Below are positions 9,207 through 19,229 of a DNA stretch of 64,000 bases, one piece after another. A program made the position numbers and the translations under genes. Within the stretch, counting starts at the first letter, position 1. The number at the start of each line of letters is the position of its first letter. The stretch covers positions 120,047 to 184,046 of the forward strand of contig JAEINO010000002.1 of NCBI GenBank assembly GCA_016342345.1. The letters are read 5' to 3'. Under the pieces are notes generated by a model that had not been told where the DNA came from, searched no databases, and saw only the letters and a list, made by a program, of their open reading frames with translations. The stretch is from Pseudodesulfovibrio sp. Lineage in GTDB: Bacteria > Desulfobacterota > Desulfovibrionia > Desulfovibrionales > Desulfovibrionaceae.

Positions 9207-10832
9207 ATGAGTTTTAGCAGTTTGTATGTTGGAGCAACGGGTGTGGTCGCCCACAACGCCAATATGCAGGTCGTTGCCAACAATCTCGCCAACTCGAGTA
9301 CCGTAGGGTACAAGAGGGCGGATATGCAGTTTGGCGACCTCATGAGTCAGCAGGTTGCAACGGGTGGCGCGCAGTACGATTCTGGCAGCCATTATGTCAG
9401 CCAGATGGGAAAGGGCGTGGGTATTTCGGAAATTCGGACCATCTTCAAGGAAGGCGGGCTGGAAAATACCGGAACGACTACCGACCTTGCCATTGCGGGC
9501 AATGGTTTCTTCGGCATACGGAATCCTGGAGGGACCGGAGCGACAGGGGCCTCGCAATATACCCGGGCCGGGATATTTCGTTTCAACAACGATGCGTATC
9601 TGGTCAATCCGGAAGGCTTCAGGTTGCAGGGATATGCCGTGGACAGGGAAAGCGGCCAGGTCGCCACTTCTCCTTCGGACGTTCAGCTTCCTTACGAAGA
9701 TGTGGTTATTGACGGGCAAACAACGCGTGTTGTCCGTTCTGATCCGCGTGCAACATCCTCAATCGAAATGGTCACCAATCTGGACCACACTGCATCGGAT
9801 CATTTTACGAGCGCAACCAATCCGTTTTTCGCAATGCTCGAATCCTACAACGGCAATCTGAGCAATGCTTCCACGCCGTTTGGTGATTCGTTGCCTGCAT
9901 ATTCGTCAAGCCTGGATGTTTACGACTCGGAAGGGAACAGGCAAGCCCTGACAGTCTATTTCGATCCTGTGGCTACAAGCAGCCTTTCCAATGCCGCACC
10001 CGGCTATTCGTATTGGGAGTATCTGGTTGCCTTGCCTGGCAGCGCAGATGGTTCCAGTGCCTTTGGGACTTCTAGTGCCGGACTTGCCGGTTTGGGTGTC
10101 ATGACTTTCAATGGACAGGGCGAGCTTGTGGGACACTCTGCGTATTCCCTTGGCGGTATCAATTCCAGCGGTGCCGGAGGCAAGAGTCTGAGCGCATGGA
10201 CACCCAGCTCATTCAGCACTGACGGTGTCCCCCAGTTTGATTTCACCTACGGGAGTAATGGGGCTGCGGTGGGCACAGTCGAATCCGTTTCCTATGATTT
10301 CGGAATCAGTTCAGATTCGTCGAGTTGGCTCTCGGGTGCTGCTACTGCCGCAGGCGTCGGGGTGAACGCAGCCAACCTTACGAGCTTGTCTGACATGAAT
10401 CGGGATGCACGGGTTTCAACCAGTTTTGATACCGGTTCCGTGACATTGTATCAGATTCAGGATGGGTACTCGCGAGGATATCTGGAATATACGAGTGTGG
10501 ATCGTGAAGGGTTCCTCAATGGTCATTTCACCAACGGGCAGACCGAGCAATTGTATCAGGTTTCCATTTATCGGTTTAATAGTCCCTGGGGACTGCGGCG
10601 TGATGGCAACACCAATTTTCTTGCCACCGAAGCCTCTGGGGCGGCTGTCGATGGCAAGGCCGATGTTGGTGGACGCGGGACTCTCCAGCAGAATACTCTG
10701 GAACAGAGCAACGTGGAAATGGCCGAGGAATTTGCCAAGATGATCATTACCCAGCGCGGCTTCCAGGCCAATACCAAGGTCATGACAACAGCAGACAGTC
10801 TTATTAATACTGTTATCACAACCAAGCGTTAA
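9207..10832 (+). CDS. flgE: Flagellar hook protein FlgE
   Basis: MSFSSLYVGATGVVAHNANMQVVANNLANSSTVGYKRAD ... EFAKMIITQRGFQANTKVMTTADSLI. Confidence 0.93.
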   Translation: MSFSSLYVGATGVVAHNANMQVVANNLANSSTVGYKRADMQFGDLMSQQVATGGAQYDSGSHYVSQMGKGVGISEIRTIFKEGGLENTGTTTDLAIAGNGFFGIRNPGGTGATGASQYTRAGIFRFNNDAYLVNPEGFRLQGYAVDRESGQVATSPSDVQLPYEDVVIDGQTTRVVRSDPRATSSIEMVTNLDHTASDHFTSATNPFFAMLESYNGNLSNASTPFGDSLPAYSSSLDVYDSEGNRQALTVYFDPVATSSLSNAAPGYSYWEYLVALPGSADGSSAFGTSSAGLAGLGVMTFNGQGELVGHSAYSLGGINSSGAGGKSLSAWTPSSFSTDGVPQFDFTYGSNGAAVGTVESVSYDFGISSDSSSWLSGAATAAGVGVNAANLTSLSDMNRDARVSTSFDTGSVTLYQIQDGYSRGYLEYTSVDREGFLNGHFTNGQTEQLYQVSIYRFNSPWGLRRDGNTNFLATEASGAAVDGKADVGGRGTLQQNTLEQSNVEMAEEFAKMIITQRGFQANTKVMTTADSLINTVITTKR

Positions 10833-10986
10833 GGAAGCACTGCATAATTGCCCTCTGGCTTCGTTGCTGCAAAAAAAATCAAACCCTAGCGTGCAGGAAG
10901 CACGCGTCAGCCTTGATTTTTTTTGCGCGTCTTGCCAGCGAACAATTCTACAGCACTTCCTGAAGATTGAATTAATCAGCGTTTCC
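10833..10986 (-). mobile_element. Copy 2 of ~153-bp MITE-like hairpin element (inverted, GCAC-arm subtype)
   Basis: ggaagcactgcataattgccctctgg...gaattaatcagcgtttcc; inserted immediately at the flgE TAA. Confidence 0.75.
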
Positions 10987-11200
10987 TTACAGCCTTTTGT
11001 CTTGATGCGTACAGGCCGCTGCCAGGATTGTTTTCTGGTAGTGGCCTTTTTTTTGGTGAAGTGCTGGCGGTTGCCGTTATGTGCTGTGCATGATTGTCTT
11101 GGGAATTCCCGGCAGTTCGGCGGGTTCATCCCCCTTTTCTTGAATTCCCTCACCAAACGGGATAGAGACACGGGAACCTCGGCAACCAAGGAGTTCTTTC

Positions 11201-12556
11201 GTGACAGACAGCATTGAGAAACGAAGCGTCGAAACCATACTTGAGGCCGTTCAGGAGGTCGAAAAGGAAGCTGCTGGCGGAGCTGAGGCCTTGTTCATGG
11301 CCGCCATGCTGGCCGACTCGCCGCTGCCGTACGATTTTGCGCTTTCCGTCGAGGGTACGCCGCATAATCCATCGCTGATCAATCCGGCAGCCGCTTTTTT
11401 TGCAGCCGCAGTTACTATTGATCCCCTGTTTACGCGTGGCCTTATCAAGATTGATGTCGAGAGCCAGATTTTTGCCCTTCACAATGACACTCGCCATGCG
11501 CTTCTCGATTCCATGGATGAAGAACAGAAAGCCAAATGGGCCGGCCGTGCCATGTACGCTCTCAATCTTGTTCTGCCTGATGCCGAGCCTCAGAATTGGA
11601 ACACTGTCGAGTGGCTTTTGCCTCATGTTTATGCCTGTCGCAATCTGATTTCCGAACTTGGCGTGAATACACCGGCTGCCAATCGTGTCCTGCATCAGGC
11701 CGGATTTTCCCTGTATCATCAACAACGCCATGCGGAAGCTGCCGAGCTTCTTGATGCCGCGCTGGCCGTGGACGTGGCCCTCAAGGGCAGGCAGCATCCT
11801 GATATTGTGGCCGATCTCGAAGGTCTGGGGGTTGTACTCTGGGCCGCAGGGGACGTTGCCCGGGCTGAAGCCGCATATGCCACCTGTCTTGAGCTTCAGA
11901 AGGAATTATTTACCGAGGATAACGCAGTTACCGCGCCGATTCTCAACAGTCTGGGAGTTCTTCGGCAGGCTCAAGGACGGTTCGGGGAAGCCGAGCAACT
12001 GTTCAAGGATTGCTTGAGAGTTCTGAATGCAGCCCATGGAGAGGGGCACCCGGCGATTGCTTCCTGCTTGAGCAATATGGCCCTGTTGTATGAGGCCATG
12101 AATAGGCCTGAGGATGCCCTGCGGTTAGCTGAACGGTCCCTTGAAATCAACCGCGCTTTTTATGGCGATGTCCATGCCGATGTGGCCGCAGATCTTAATA
12201 CGGTTGCCCTTCTGCAGGAATCACTTGGGAACAGCAAGGCTGCTGAACAGAGTTTTCGTGACAGTCTGGCTATTCGGGAGCAACTCTTTGGCAAGGAGCA
12301 TCCAGAAACCGCTCAGGCGTTGTGCAATCTGGCCCTTCTGCTGGATACCGTCGGGCAGATTGAGGAGGCCATCCGGTATTACGAGCAAGGGTTGGCGGCC
12401 TATGAGACTGCCCTTGGACCGGACCACCCGCTCATGGAATCCGCTTTGGACAACTACATACTCCTGCTTGAAAGGACCGGGAAAAGACCGGGTTCCGATG
12501 CCCTGCGAGCGCGAACTGAAGCCAAGCTTCGCGAAATCGTGGAGCGGGCCAAGTAG
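11201..12556 (+). CDS. Tetratricopeptide-repeat protein (kinesin-light-chain-like TPRs)
   Basis: Repeated ALxxLGxLLxxxGxxxEAExxxxxxLxxxExxxGxxHPxxA units. Confidence 0.85.
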   Translation: MTDSIEKRSVETILEAVQEVEKEAAGGAEALFMAAMLADSPLPYDFALSVEGTPHNPSLINPAAAFFAAAVTIDPLFTRGLIKIDVESQIFALHNDTRHALLDSMDEEQKAKWAGRAMYALNLVLPDAEPQNWNTVEWLLPHVYACRNLISELGVNTPAANRVLHQAGFSLYHQQRHAEAAELLDAALAVDVALKGRQHPDIVADLEGLGVVLWAAGDVARAEAAYATCLELQKELFTEDNAVTAPILNSLGVLRQAQGRFGEAEQLFKDCLRVLNAAHGEGHPAIASCLSNMALLYEAMNRPEDALRLAERSLEINRAFYGDVHADVAADLNTVALLQESLGNSKAAEQSFRDSLAIREQLFGKEHPETAQALCNLALLLDTVGQIEEAIRYYEQGLAAYETALGPDHPLMESALDNYILLLERTGKRPGSDALRARTEAKLREIVERAK

Positions 12557-12558
12557 TC

Positions 12559-13440
12559 ATGCATTCCTTTCTTGCCATAGGGCTTGGTGAACTTCTCTGG
12601 GATGTTTTGCCTGAAGGCAGGAAGCTCGGCGGGGCACCTGCCAACTTTGCGTATCATGTCAATGCGCTTGGCAGTGTGGGGGTGCCTGTTTCCCGTGTGG
12701 GTGACGATGATCTGGGCAGGGAAGCCTTGGCTGAATTGTCCGGTCGTGGAGTATCGACTCAGGCCATCTCCGTTGACGCGGACCATCCTACTGGTACAGT
12801 GGATGCTCGTGTTGATGAACAGGGCGTTGCTTCTTACATTTTTCCTGACAATGTTGCGTGGGATTTTCTTTCCTTTGGCACAAAGACGCTTGATCTTGCG
12901 GTCAGGGCCGATGCCATTTGTTTCGGTTCCCTTGCGCAGCGATCCCGGATATCCAGAGATGCCATCCAGGCCTTTCTCCATGGAGGTTCTGACGCGCTCA
13001 AGGTTTATGACATGAATATTCGGAAGAATTTCTATTCATTGGAAATAATACGAATGTCCTTGTCCCTGGCTGATGTGCTCAAGATCAATGAGGATGAATT
13101 GGCTTTGGTCGCGGAGATGTTCTCTCTTCCCTCTGGTGAACGAGAGGCCCTTGCAGCCCTTATGGCTGCCCATGGTCTCAAGCTTGCCGTGCTTACCCGT
13201 GGCGCACACGGGAGTCTGATTGTTTCGGCGGACCAGATGTCTGATCTGCCTGGTCAACCGACAGCCGTGGTCGATACCATTGGCGCAGGCGATTCCTTTA
13301 CTGCTGCCGTGGCAGTGGCCTATTTGCATGGCAAATCCCTTGACGAGATCAACCGCTATGCCACGGAAGTGGCCGCTTATGTCTGCGGGCAACCCGGTGC
13401 AATGCCGAAAATGCCCCAAATGTTGAAGCTCAGGGATTAA
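12559..13440 (+). CDS. PfkB family carbohydrate kinase (fructokinase-like)
   Basis: GELLWDVLPEGRKLGGAPANFAYH and DTIGAGDSFTAA motifs. Confidence 0.9.
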   Translation: MHSFLAIGLGELLWDVLPEGRKLGGAPANFAYHVNALGSVGVPVSRVGDDDLGREALAELSGRGVSTQAISVDADHPTGTVDARVDEQGVASYIFPDNVAWDFLSFGTKTLDLAVRADAICFGSLAQRSRISRDAIQAFLHGGSDALKVYDMNIRKNFYSLEIIRMSLSLADVLKINEDELALVAEMFSLPSGEREALAALMAAHGLKLAVLTRGAHGSLIVSADQMSDLPGQPTAVVDTIGAGDSFTAAVAVAYLHGKSLDEINRYATEVAAYVCGQPGAMPKMPQMLKLRD

Positions 13441-13618
13441 CAGTCTGCCAGATTGATTTTGCCAGTACCCCGGAATCCATCCTGATCGTTCATTCGCTTT
13501 CTTTCAAATCCCATTCACGTCAGCACGGACGAAATTCGTTATTCCTTTGACATTCATGCCAAGGTGAATGGTGCATCTTTGCGCGATCGGATTGCTGAAG
13601 GATGGTCAGGTGCAAGAC

Positions 13619-13672
13619 GTAAAAAAACCAGGTCCGAATCGCGGTTTTATACGCGAGGGCCTGGTTTTTTTG
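13619..13672. terminator. Terminator hairpin between convergent genes
   Basis: aaaaaaaccaggtccgaatcgcggttttatacgcgagggcctggttttttt. Confidence 0.75.
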
Positions 13673-13682
13673 CCGCAGCCAG

Positions 13683-15611
13683 CTAGGAGGCTGCGGGCAG
13701 GGTGAAGATGAAGGTGGAACCTTGGTCTATATCGGATTCGACCCAGATTCGCCCACCGTAATGTTCGATGATTTCGCGGCAGATGGTGAGTCCCAGGCCC
13801 GTGCCTTTGGGCTTGTCTTCCATGGTGTCCGAGCGTGTCTGGTGAAATTTTTCGAATATCTGCGCTTGATCTTCGATATGAATGCCGAGTCCCGTGTCGA
13901 CTATTTCGATCCGCACCTGGCCGAAGCGGGGGAAAGCCCGAACTGTGACGCCACCTTTTTCAGTGAACTTGGCTGCGTTGTTGAGCAGGTTGATGAGTAC
14001 TTGTTGCATGCGGTCCGGGTCGGCTATGACAATGGGCAGTCCAGGCTCGATTTCAGTGGTGAGATTGACAACGGATTGTGCAAACATGCCGGTAACGGAA
14101 TGAACGGCCACATCGATTATCTCGCTCATGTTGAGGCGTTCGTCGCGCCATCCCATGCGACCTGATTCGATCTTGTTGAGGTCGAGTACGTCGTTGATGA
14201 GTCTGGTGAGCCGTTCCCCTTCGTGGCTGATGATGAACAGATTTTCCTGGATGCGCTCGCCTTTTTTGAGCAAGGGAGGAACATCCTTGGCCAGTGGAAG
14301 GAAATACTTTGCGAATTCCTTGTGCAGGAGTTTTGAGAAGCCAAGGATGGATGTCAGGGGCGTGCGCAGTTCGTGAGAAACCGAGGAAAGAAAAGCGGAT
14401 TTCATTTCGTCAAGTTCGCGCAGGCGTTGGTTGGCATCTTCGAGTTCCTCTGCCTTGTTGACCAAATCTTCAGTGCGTTCGCGGACAAGTTGTTCTAGGT
14501 GGCGGTTGAGGTCGGCCAGGTCCTGTTCGGCTTTTTTTCGGTCGGTAATGTCTTCGAGGATACCCTCGATGAATATGATTGTGCCGGTGCTGCCGTAAAT
14601 GGCCCGGGCATTGAGTGAACCCCAGATGGTCTTGCCGTCGCGTCGGTAGTATTCTGCCTCGAAGCGTTTGACTGTGCCACGTTCGGCAACCTGCGTGTAA
14701 AAATCCTGCATGCGTTCGGGGTTGACCATGGTTCGGGAACCGAGGCTGCGGACATTGGAAAGAAAATCGTCAAGGGATTCGTAGCCGAAAATTCGGGCCA
14801 TTGCCGGGTTGGCTCTGCGCAGGACTCCATCAGGTGTTGCCTGGAAGATGCCTTCAATGGCGTTCTCGAAAATACTGCGATATTTTTCCTCGGCTTCCTG
14901 CAAGGTCTTGTTCATGGCCTGGAGCTTGTTCTCACGGCCTCCGATTTCAGCAGACATTCGTCTGAATTGTTTGGCTATTTCCAGTAGCTCCGCATGATAT
15001 ACCTCGTCGAATTGGTAGGTGAAATCGCCTCGTGCAACTCGGGCTATGCCTCGTTGAAACACGAGCAGAGGCTTGCTGAGGAAGACACGCAGCAACAGGC
15101 CGGTGATTGCGAGAATGACGGAGATGGCGACAAAAATGATTAATATGGAAACGAGCATCTGCTCATCAAGTCGTTTCATGTCATTGGCCAGGGTAAAGTC
15201 GATTTCAGCGCGGCCTATGGTCCGTCCTTCAAACACGATACTGCGAACTCTGCTGAAATCTGCCTTGGTGCCGGAAAATTTTTCGTGGGCGAATACGATT
15301 TCGTTGCGAGATCCATAGATGCGGATACTCTGAACCATGTCGTCGTGCGTGTAGACCGAGCCGATCAGACGGGCATTGTTATAGTCGAGGTTCCAGATGG
15401 GGACGGCCAGAATCTCGGCCACACTGGTGATGGTGTCTTCCGCTTTTTCCTCGGCTGTATCCCACATTTCCTTGGATTGCTGCCAATAGATATACCCACC
15501 CATGGCTGTGGCAATGACCAGAACGATGACAACGAGACTGGCGGTCAGATCGCGAGAAATGGATCGGCTGGTTAGCAGGGGGATTTTTGTTTTTGGCGTA
15601 TCTGCATTCAT
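13683..15611 (-). CDS. PAS-domain sensor histidine kinase with HAMP
   Basis: FLSSVSHELRTPLTSILGF H-box; IEIVDTGLGIHIEDQAQIFEKFHQ, GTGLGLTICREII; HAMP and PAS regions. Confidence 0.93.
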   Translation of the reverse strand: MNADTPKTKIPLLTSRSISRDLTASLVVIVLVIATAMGGYIYWQQSKEMWDTAEEKAEDTITSVAEILAVPIWNLDYNNARLIGSVYTHDDMVQSIRIYGSRNEIVFAHEKFSGTKADFSRVRSIVFEGRTIGRAEIDFTLANDMKRLDEQMLVSILIIFVAISVILAITGLLLRVFLSKPLLVFQRGIARVARGDFTYQFDEVYHAELLEIAKQFRRMSAEIGGRENKLQAMNKTLQEAEEKYRSIFENAIEGIFQATPDGVLRRANPAMARIFGYESLDDFLSNVRSLGSRTMVNPERMQDFYTQVAERGTVKRFEAEYYRRDGKTIWGSLNARAIYGSTGTIIFIEGILEDITDRKKAEQDLADLNRHLEQLVRERTEDLVNKAEELEDANQRLRELDEMKSAFLSSVSHELRTPLTSILGFSKLLHKEFAKYFLPLAKDVPPLLKKGERIQENLFIISHEGERLTRLINDVLDLNKIESGRMGWRDERLNMSEIIDVAVHSVTGMFAQSVVNLTTEIEPGLPIVIADPDRMQQVLINLLNNAAKFTEKGGVTVRAFPRFGQVRIEIVDTGLGIHIEDQAQIFEKFHQTRSDTMEDKPKGTGLGLTICREIIEHYGGRIWVESDIDQGSTFIFTLPAAS

Positions 15612-15699
15612 ATAATGATCCGAAGTAGGGCAAAATGATGAGACGGCATGTGGTGGTCCGTCTATTAAATGATATGGTTACACAAGTTTATATAACCTG

Positions 15700-16431
15700 T
15701 CACCTGAGTTGTGATGCATATTCTTCCATTAAACGGTGGGCGCTGCCATTATTTCTGATTTTTGTCATGGCGGCAGAAATTCTTTTTGAGACGTTGTCAG
15801 TTGTTTTGTCGGAAATAAAAATAGAGGCTTTGGTCGTGGATAGGATTAGCGGGTCACCAAATGCCTGCCTGGGGTAGTTATTCATCCTTGCAGTATAGTA
15901 CAATCCCAGCTTTGGACCGATAATCGCATCCACACGTTTGGCGAGGAGCATTTTCAGGCTTTGAGAGTAATTTGTCGTGGGATAGAGAATGAAGCCGTTT
16001 TCCTTGGAAATGCGGGCGTCATATTTGGCGTCACGGACTGTTGCAACGGTTTTGCCGCGAACATCTTTTAGGGATCTGTATCGACTGTCGGCGCGCCCGA
16101 GGATGATGGTTTCCACGTCTAGGAGCTGACCGAGATGTGTGGCACAGGTGCTGATTTTGGGGTTGGTAAGCATGAGGATCATGTCTGCCTTGTTCGTGGC
16201 AATGTCCTCCATGGCCCTGGACAATGGTACAATGCGGTTTTCCGATTCAAATCCGGCTTGGTGTGCAATCAGATTGCAGAGTTCATAGGAAAGACCCGTG
16301 TCCTTGCCTTTATCAGTATATCCGTAAGGAGGGAGTGAGACCGTGACAATTCGCAAGGTGTCTGCCCAGGCTGGGGAAACAGCCAGCATCACGGTGCAGG
16401 CAAGGAGGAAATAAGTTAAACGCTTGGTCAT
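15700..16431 (-). CDS. Periplasmic solute-binding protein, family 3
   Basis: Signal peptide, LRIVTVSLPPYGYTDKGKDTGLSYELCNLIAHQAGFE, SLKDVRGKTVATVR. Confidence 0.85.
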   Translation of the reverse strand: MTKRLTYFLLACTVMLAVSPAWADTLRIVTVSLPPYGYTDKGKDTGLSYELCNLIAHQAGFESENRIVPLSRAMEDIATNKADMILMLTNPKISTCATHLGQLLDVETIILGRADSRYRSLKDVRGKTVATVRDAKYDARISKENGFILYPTTNYSQSLKMLLAKRVDAIIGPKLGLYYTARMNNYPRQAFGDPLILSTTKASIFISDKTTDNVSKRISAAMTKIRNNGSAHRLMEEYASQLR

Positions 16432-16527
16432 TAAATTGTCCGAGTCCGGAAATTGAGTAATATATAAGCCTAGGTGCTTTTTTCAAGTTTGACAATAGGG
16501 GGGCAGGATGGGCGATGTTGGTTGGAT

Positions 16528-16572
16528 AGAAAAGACCGTTTCCGGTTTTTTTCGGAAACGGTCTTTATTTTT
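16528..16572. terminator. Terminator hairpin
   Basis: aaaagaccgtttccggttttttTCggaaacggtctttatttttt. Confidence 0.8.
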
Positions 16573-16656
16573 TTGAGACAGGTCGTTCAGTTTGGCTGAA
16601 CTGGAAGGATGGGATGTGGAGGATTCGTGAAGTCCGTGATTCTTTCGTGTGGTCCG

Positions 16657-18513
16657 TTAGTCGAGATCGAACTGGTTTCTCCAGTCCCCTTCCTCGTTCC
16701 AGTCCGGTTGTCCGGTTTTGGTGAACAGGATGTTGCCGACGACAAGATAGTCCATTTCGGTTCGCATGAAGCAGGCATATGCGTCCCTGGGAGTGCAGAC
16801 AATGGGCTCACCCCGGACATTGAAGCTGGTATTGATCACCAGACCGCAGCCGTGCTCTCTGTTGAATGTGTCGATAAGCTCCCAGTAGCGGGGATTGGTG
16901 TCTTTGCTTACGGACTGGATGCGGGCCGAGTGGTCCACATGGGTGACAGCCGGGATTGTGGAACGCTGTACGTACAGTCGTTCGTACATTTCCATGTCAT
17001 CATATCCGCTCGGCAGGGGATTACACTGCTTGTCCGCGACCGGGGCCACCATGAGCATGTAGGGTGAAGGACGGTCCATGTCGAACCATGTGGCAATCTC
17101 TTCCTCCATGACTGAAGGAGCAAAAGGCCTGAATCCTTCACGATATTTTATCTTGAGGTTGAGTTTCTTCTGCATTTCAGGATGACGTGGATCGCCGAGG
17201 ATGGATCGGCCACCAAGGGCTCGTGGACCATATTCCATGCGTCCCTGGAACCAGCCGATGGCATTGCCCTCGGTCAGGAGTCCGGCCACCTTGGAACACA
17301 ATACTTGAAAATCGTCGATTTTCTCAAAGGGGGCACCGAATTTTCTCACCACCCGCATGGTGTCGTTTTCGTTGAACTCCGGGCCGAGATAGGAACCGCG
17401 CATGGAATCCTTGGGTTGGACCGTGCGATCTTTGCCTTGCCAGATGTGGCGTCCGGCCAGGGCCGCACCGAGTGCGCCGCCAGCATCACCGGCAGCGGGC
17501 TGAATCCAGATGTCCTTGAAGGTGTCGCGCTTGAGCAGTTTGCCGTTGGCCACACAGTTGAGCGCAACGCCACCAGCCATGACCAGATTTTTGCAGCCGG
17601 TCAATTCTCGGGCTGTTTCCGCCAGCTTGAAGACGATTTCCTCCGTGATCTGCTGGATGGCCAGGGCCAAATCCATATAATCTTGAGAGATATCGCTTTC
17701 CGGCTTGCGGGCCGGGATGCCGAACAGTGCTTCCCACTTGGGGGAGTTGCACATGGTCAATCCGGTGGCATAATTGAAAAAATCCATGTTCAGCAGTAGT
17801 GAGCCGTCTTCGCGCACGTCGATTAGGTCGCTGTAGACGGACGCTTTCCATTCCTCGACGCGGCTGGCAGTGGGATTGCCGTAGGGAGCCAGTCCCATGA
17901 GCTTGTATTCGCCGGAGTTGACGCGGAATCCGCAGAAGGCGGTAAAGGCGGAATAGAGCAGGCCCAAGGAGTGGGGGAAGTGCAATTCCTTGAGGACGGT
18001 GATGTCCTTGCCTTTGCCTTTGCCTATGGTGGTGGTTGCCCATTCGCCCACGCCGTCAACGGTCAGTATGGCTGCTTCCTCAAAGGGAGAGGGATAGAAC
18101 GCACTGGCTGCATGAGAGAGATGGTGTTCGGGAAAGAGAAGCTTCACTTTGCCCTTGCCGAGTCGGGCAAGTTCATCATTGAGCATCTTGCGCATGAACA
18201 GCTTTTCCTTGATCCATACCGGGATGGAGGAAAGAAAGCTGATCAATCCCCTGGGCGCGAACCCGTTGTATGTCTCCAGCAATCGCTCGAACTTGAGGTA
18301 GGGCTTGTCGTAGAAGGCCACGGCTGTCAGATCGGACAGAGCTAGGCCCCCCTCCTTCAGGACGTATTTGGCCGCGTGATGAGGGAAAGCCGAATCGTGC
18401 TTTTTCCGGGTGAACCGTTCTTCCTGTGCCGCAGCCACGATCTCGCCATCAACGAGCAGGACAGCGGCAGAGTCGTGGTAGAAAGCGGAAATACCGAGAA
18501 TTGCGTCAGGCAT
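16657..18513 (-). CDS. Carbamoyltransferase (NodU/CmcH family)
   Basis: ILGISAFYHDSAAVLLVDGEIVAAAQEERFTRKKHD...GRMEYGPRALGGRSIL. Confidence 0.93.
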   Translation of the reverse strand: MPDAILGISAFYHDSAAVLLVDGEIVAAAQEERFTRKKHDSAFPHHAAKYVLKEGGLALSDLTAVAFYDKPYLKFERLLETYNGFAPRGLISFLSSIPVWIKEKLFMRKMLNDELARLGKGKVKLLFPEHHLSHAASAFYPSPFEEAAILTVDGVGEWATTTIGKGKGKDITVLKELHFPHSLGLLYSAFTAFCGFRVNSGEYKLMGLAPYGNPTASRVEEWKASVYSDLIDVREDGSLLLNMDFFNYATGLTMCNSPKWEALFGIPARKPESDISQDYMDLALAIQQITEEIVFKLAETARELTGCKNLVMAGGVALNCVANGKLLKRDTFKDIWIQPAAGDAGGALGAALAGRHIWQGKDRTVQPKDSMRGSYLGPEFNENDTMRVVRKFGAPFEKIDDFQVLCSKVAGLLTEGNAIGWFQGRMEYGPRALGGRSILGDPRHPEMQKKLNLKIKYREGFRPFAPSVMEEEIATWFDMDRPSPYMLMVAPVADKQCNPLPSGYDDMEMYERLYVQRSTIPAVTHVDHSARIQSVSKDTNPRYWELIDTFNREHGCGLVINTSFNVRGEPIVCTPRDAYACFMRTEMDYLVVGNILFTKTGQPDWNEEGDWRNQFDLD

Positions 18514-18521
18514 GGTGCTCC

Positions 18522-18671
18522 CTAGAATACTGTATAAATAAAGGGAGCGATGGCCGAGCCGCCGGTCAGTACGATGAGCACTCCGAAAAGCAGGAGGACC
18601 AGAATGATGGGCAGCAGCCAGAACTTTTTACGTACCTTGAGAAATCCCCAGAGGTCTTTGAGAAAATCCAT
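18522..18671 (-). CDS. DUF5989-type small membrane protein
   Basis: MDFLKDLWGFLKVRKKFWLLPIILVLLLFGVLIVLTGGSAIAPFIYTVF; 49 aa, between carbamoyltransferase and SxtJ-like genes. Confidence 0.75.
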   Translation of the reverse strand: MDFLKDLWGFLKVRKKFWLLPIILVLLLFGVLIVLTGGSAIAPFIYTVF

Positions 18672-18679
18672 TAGAGCTC

Positions 18680-19096
18680 CTAGAAAGGCTGTTCTATTTC
18701 TTCAGGGGTGTATGTGTGATCGCGGGTTTCGAATACGGATTCGGTTCCCTTTTTCCACTTTTTGAGGGCCATGGGATCATGTCCAAGTGCCCGTCGCAAC
18801 AAAGCCAGTGGCGTTACGACAATGAAAAAAATCAGGCTCAGGATGATTTTGGACATGACAGTTCCGAGGAGGTGCGAAAAGCCCAGCCAGCCCTTGGCGG
18901 CCCATGTGTATATGGTGGGCCATGTCATGTTGATGACCAGCAGGACAATGGCTCCCAGGAAGCAGTCCCTGATGCCGGTGAACCAGCCTGCCAAAAGACA
19001 GATCAGCACCATGGCCATGCCGGTGTCGCTGCATTCCCTGCTCGTGACGCTTTTGGGGAAAGCCCCTGCCTGTTCGGTTCTTTTTGTGTCAATCAT
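18680..19096 (-). CDS. SxtJ-family membrane protein
   Basis: Multi-TM 138 aa protein in carbamoyltransferase/DUF5989 context. Confidence 0.6.
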   Translation of the reverse strand: MIDTKRTEQAGAFPKSVTSRECSDTGMAMVLICLLAGWFTGIRDCFLGAIVLLVINMTWPTIYTWAAKGWLGFSHLLGTVMSKIILSLIFFIVVTPLALLRRALGHDPMALKKWKKGTESVFETRDHTYTPEEIEQPF

Positions 19097-19229
19097 GTTG
19101 TGTACTATCCGACTAGATGGTGAAATCAGTTACGTGACTGCCAGACTTCCGATGCAAAAGCAAGGTTTGGACATGGTCTTAATGCTTGCCATGCACGTCG
19201 GTCTCCACTAACTGCCGTGTCACCATCAT

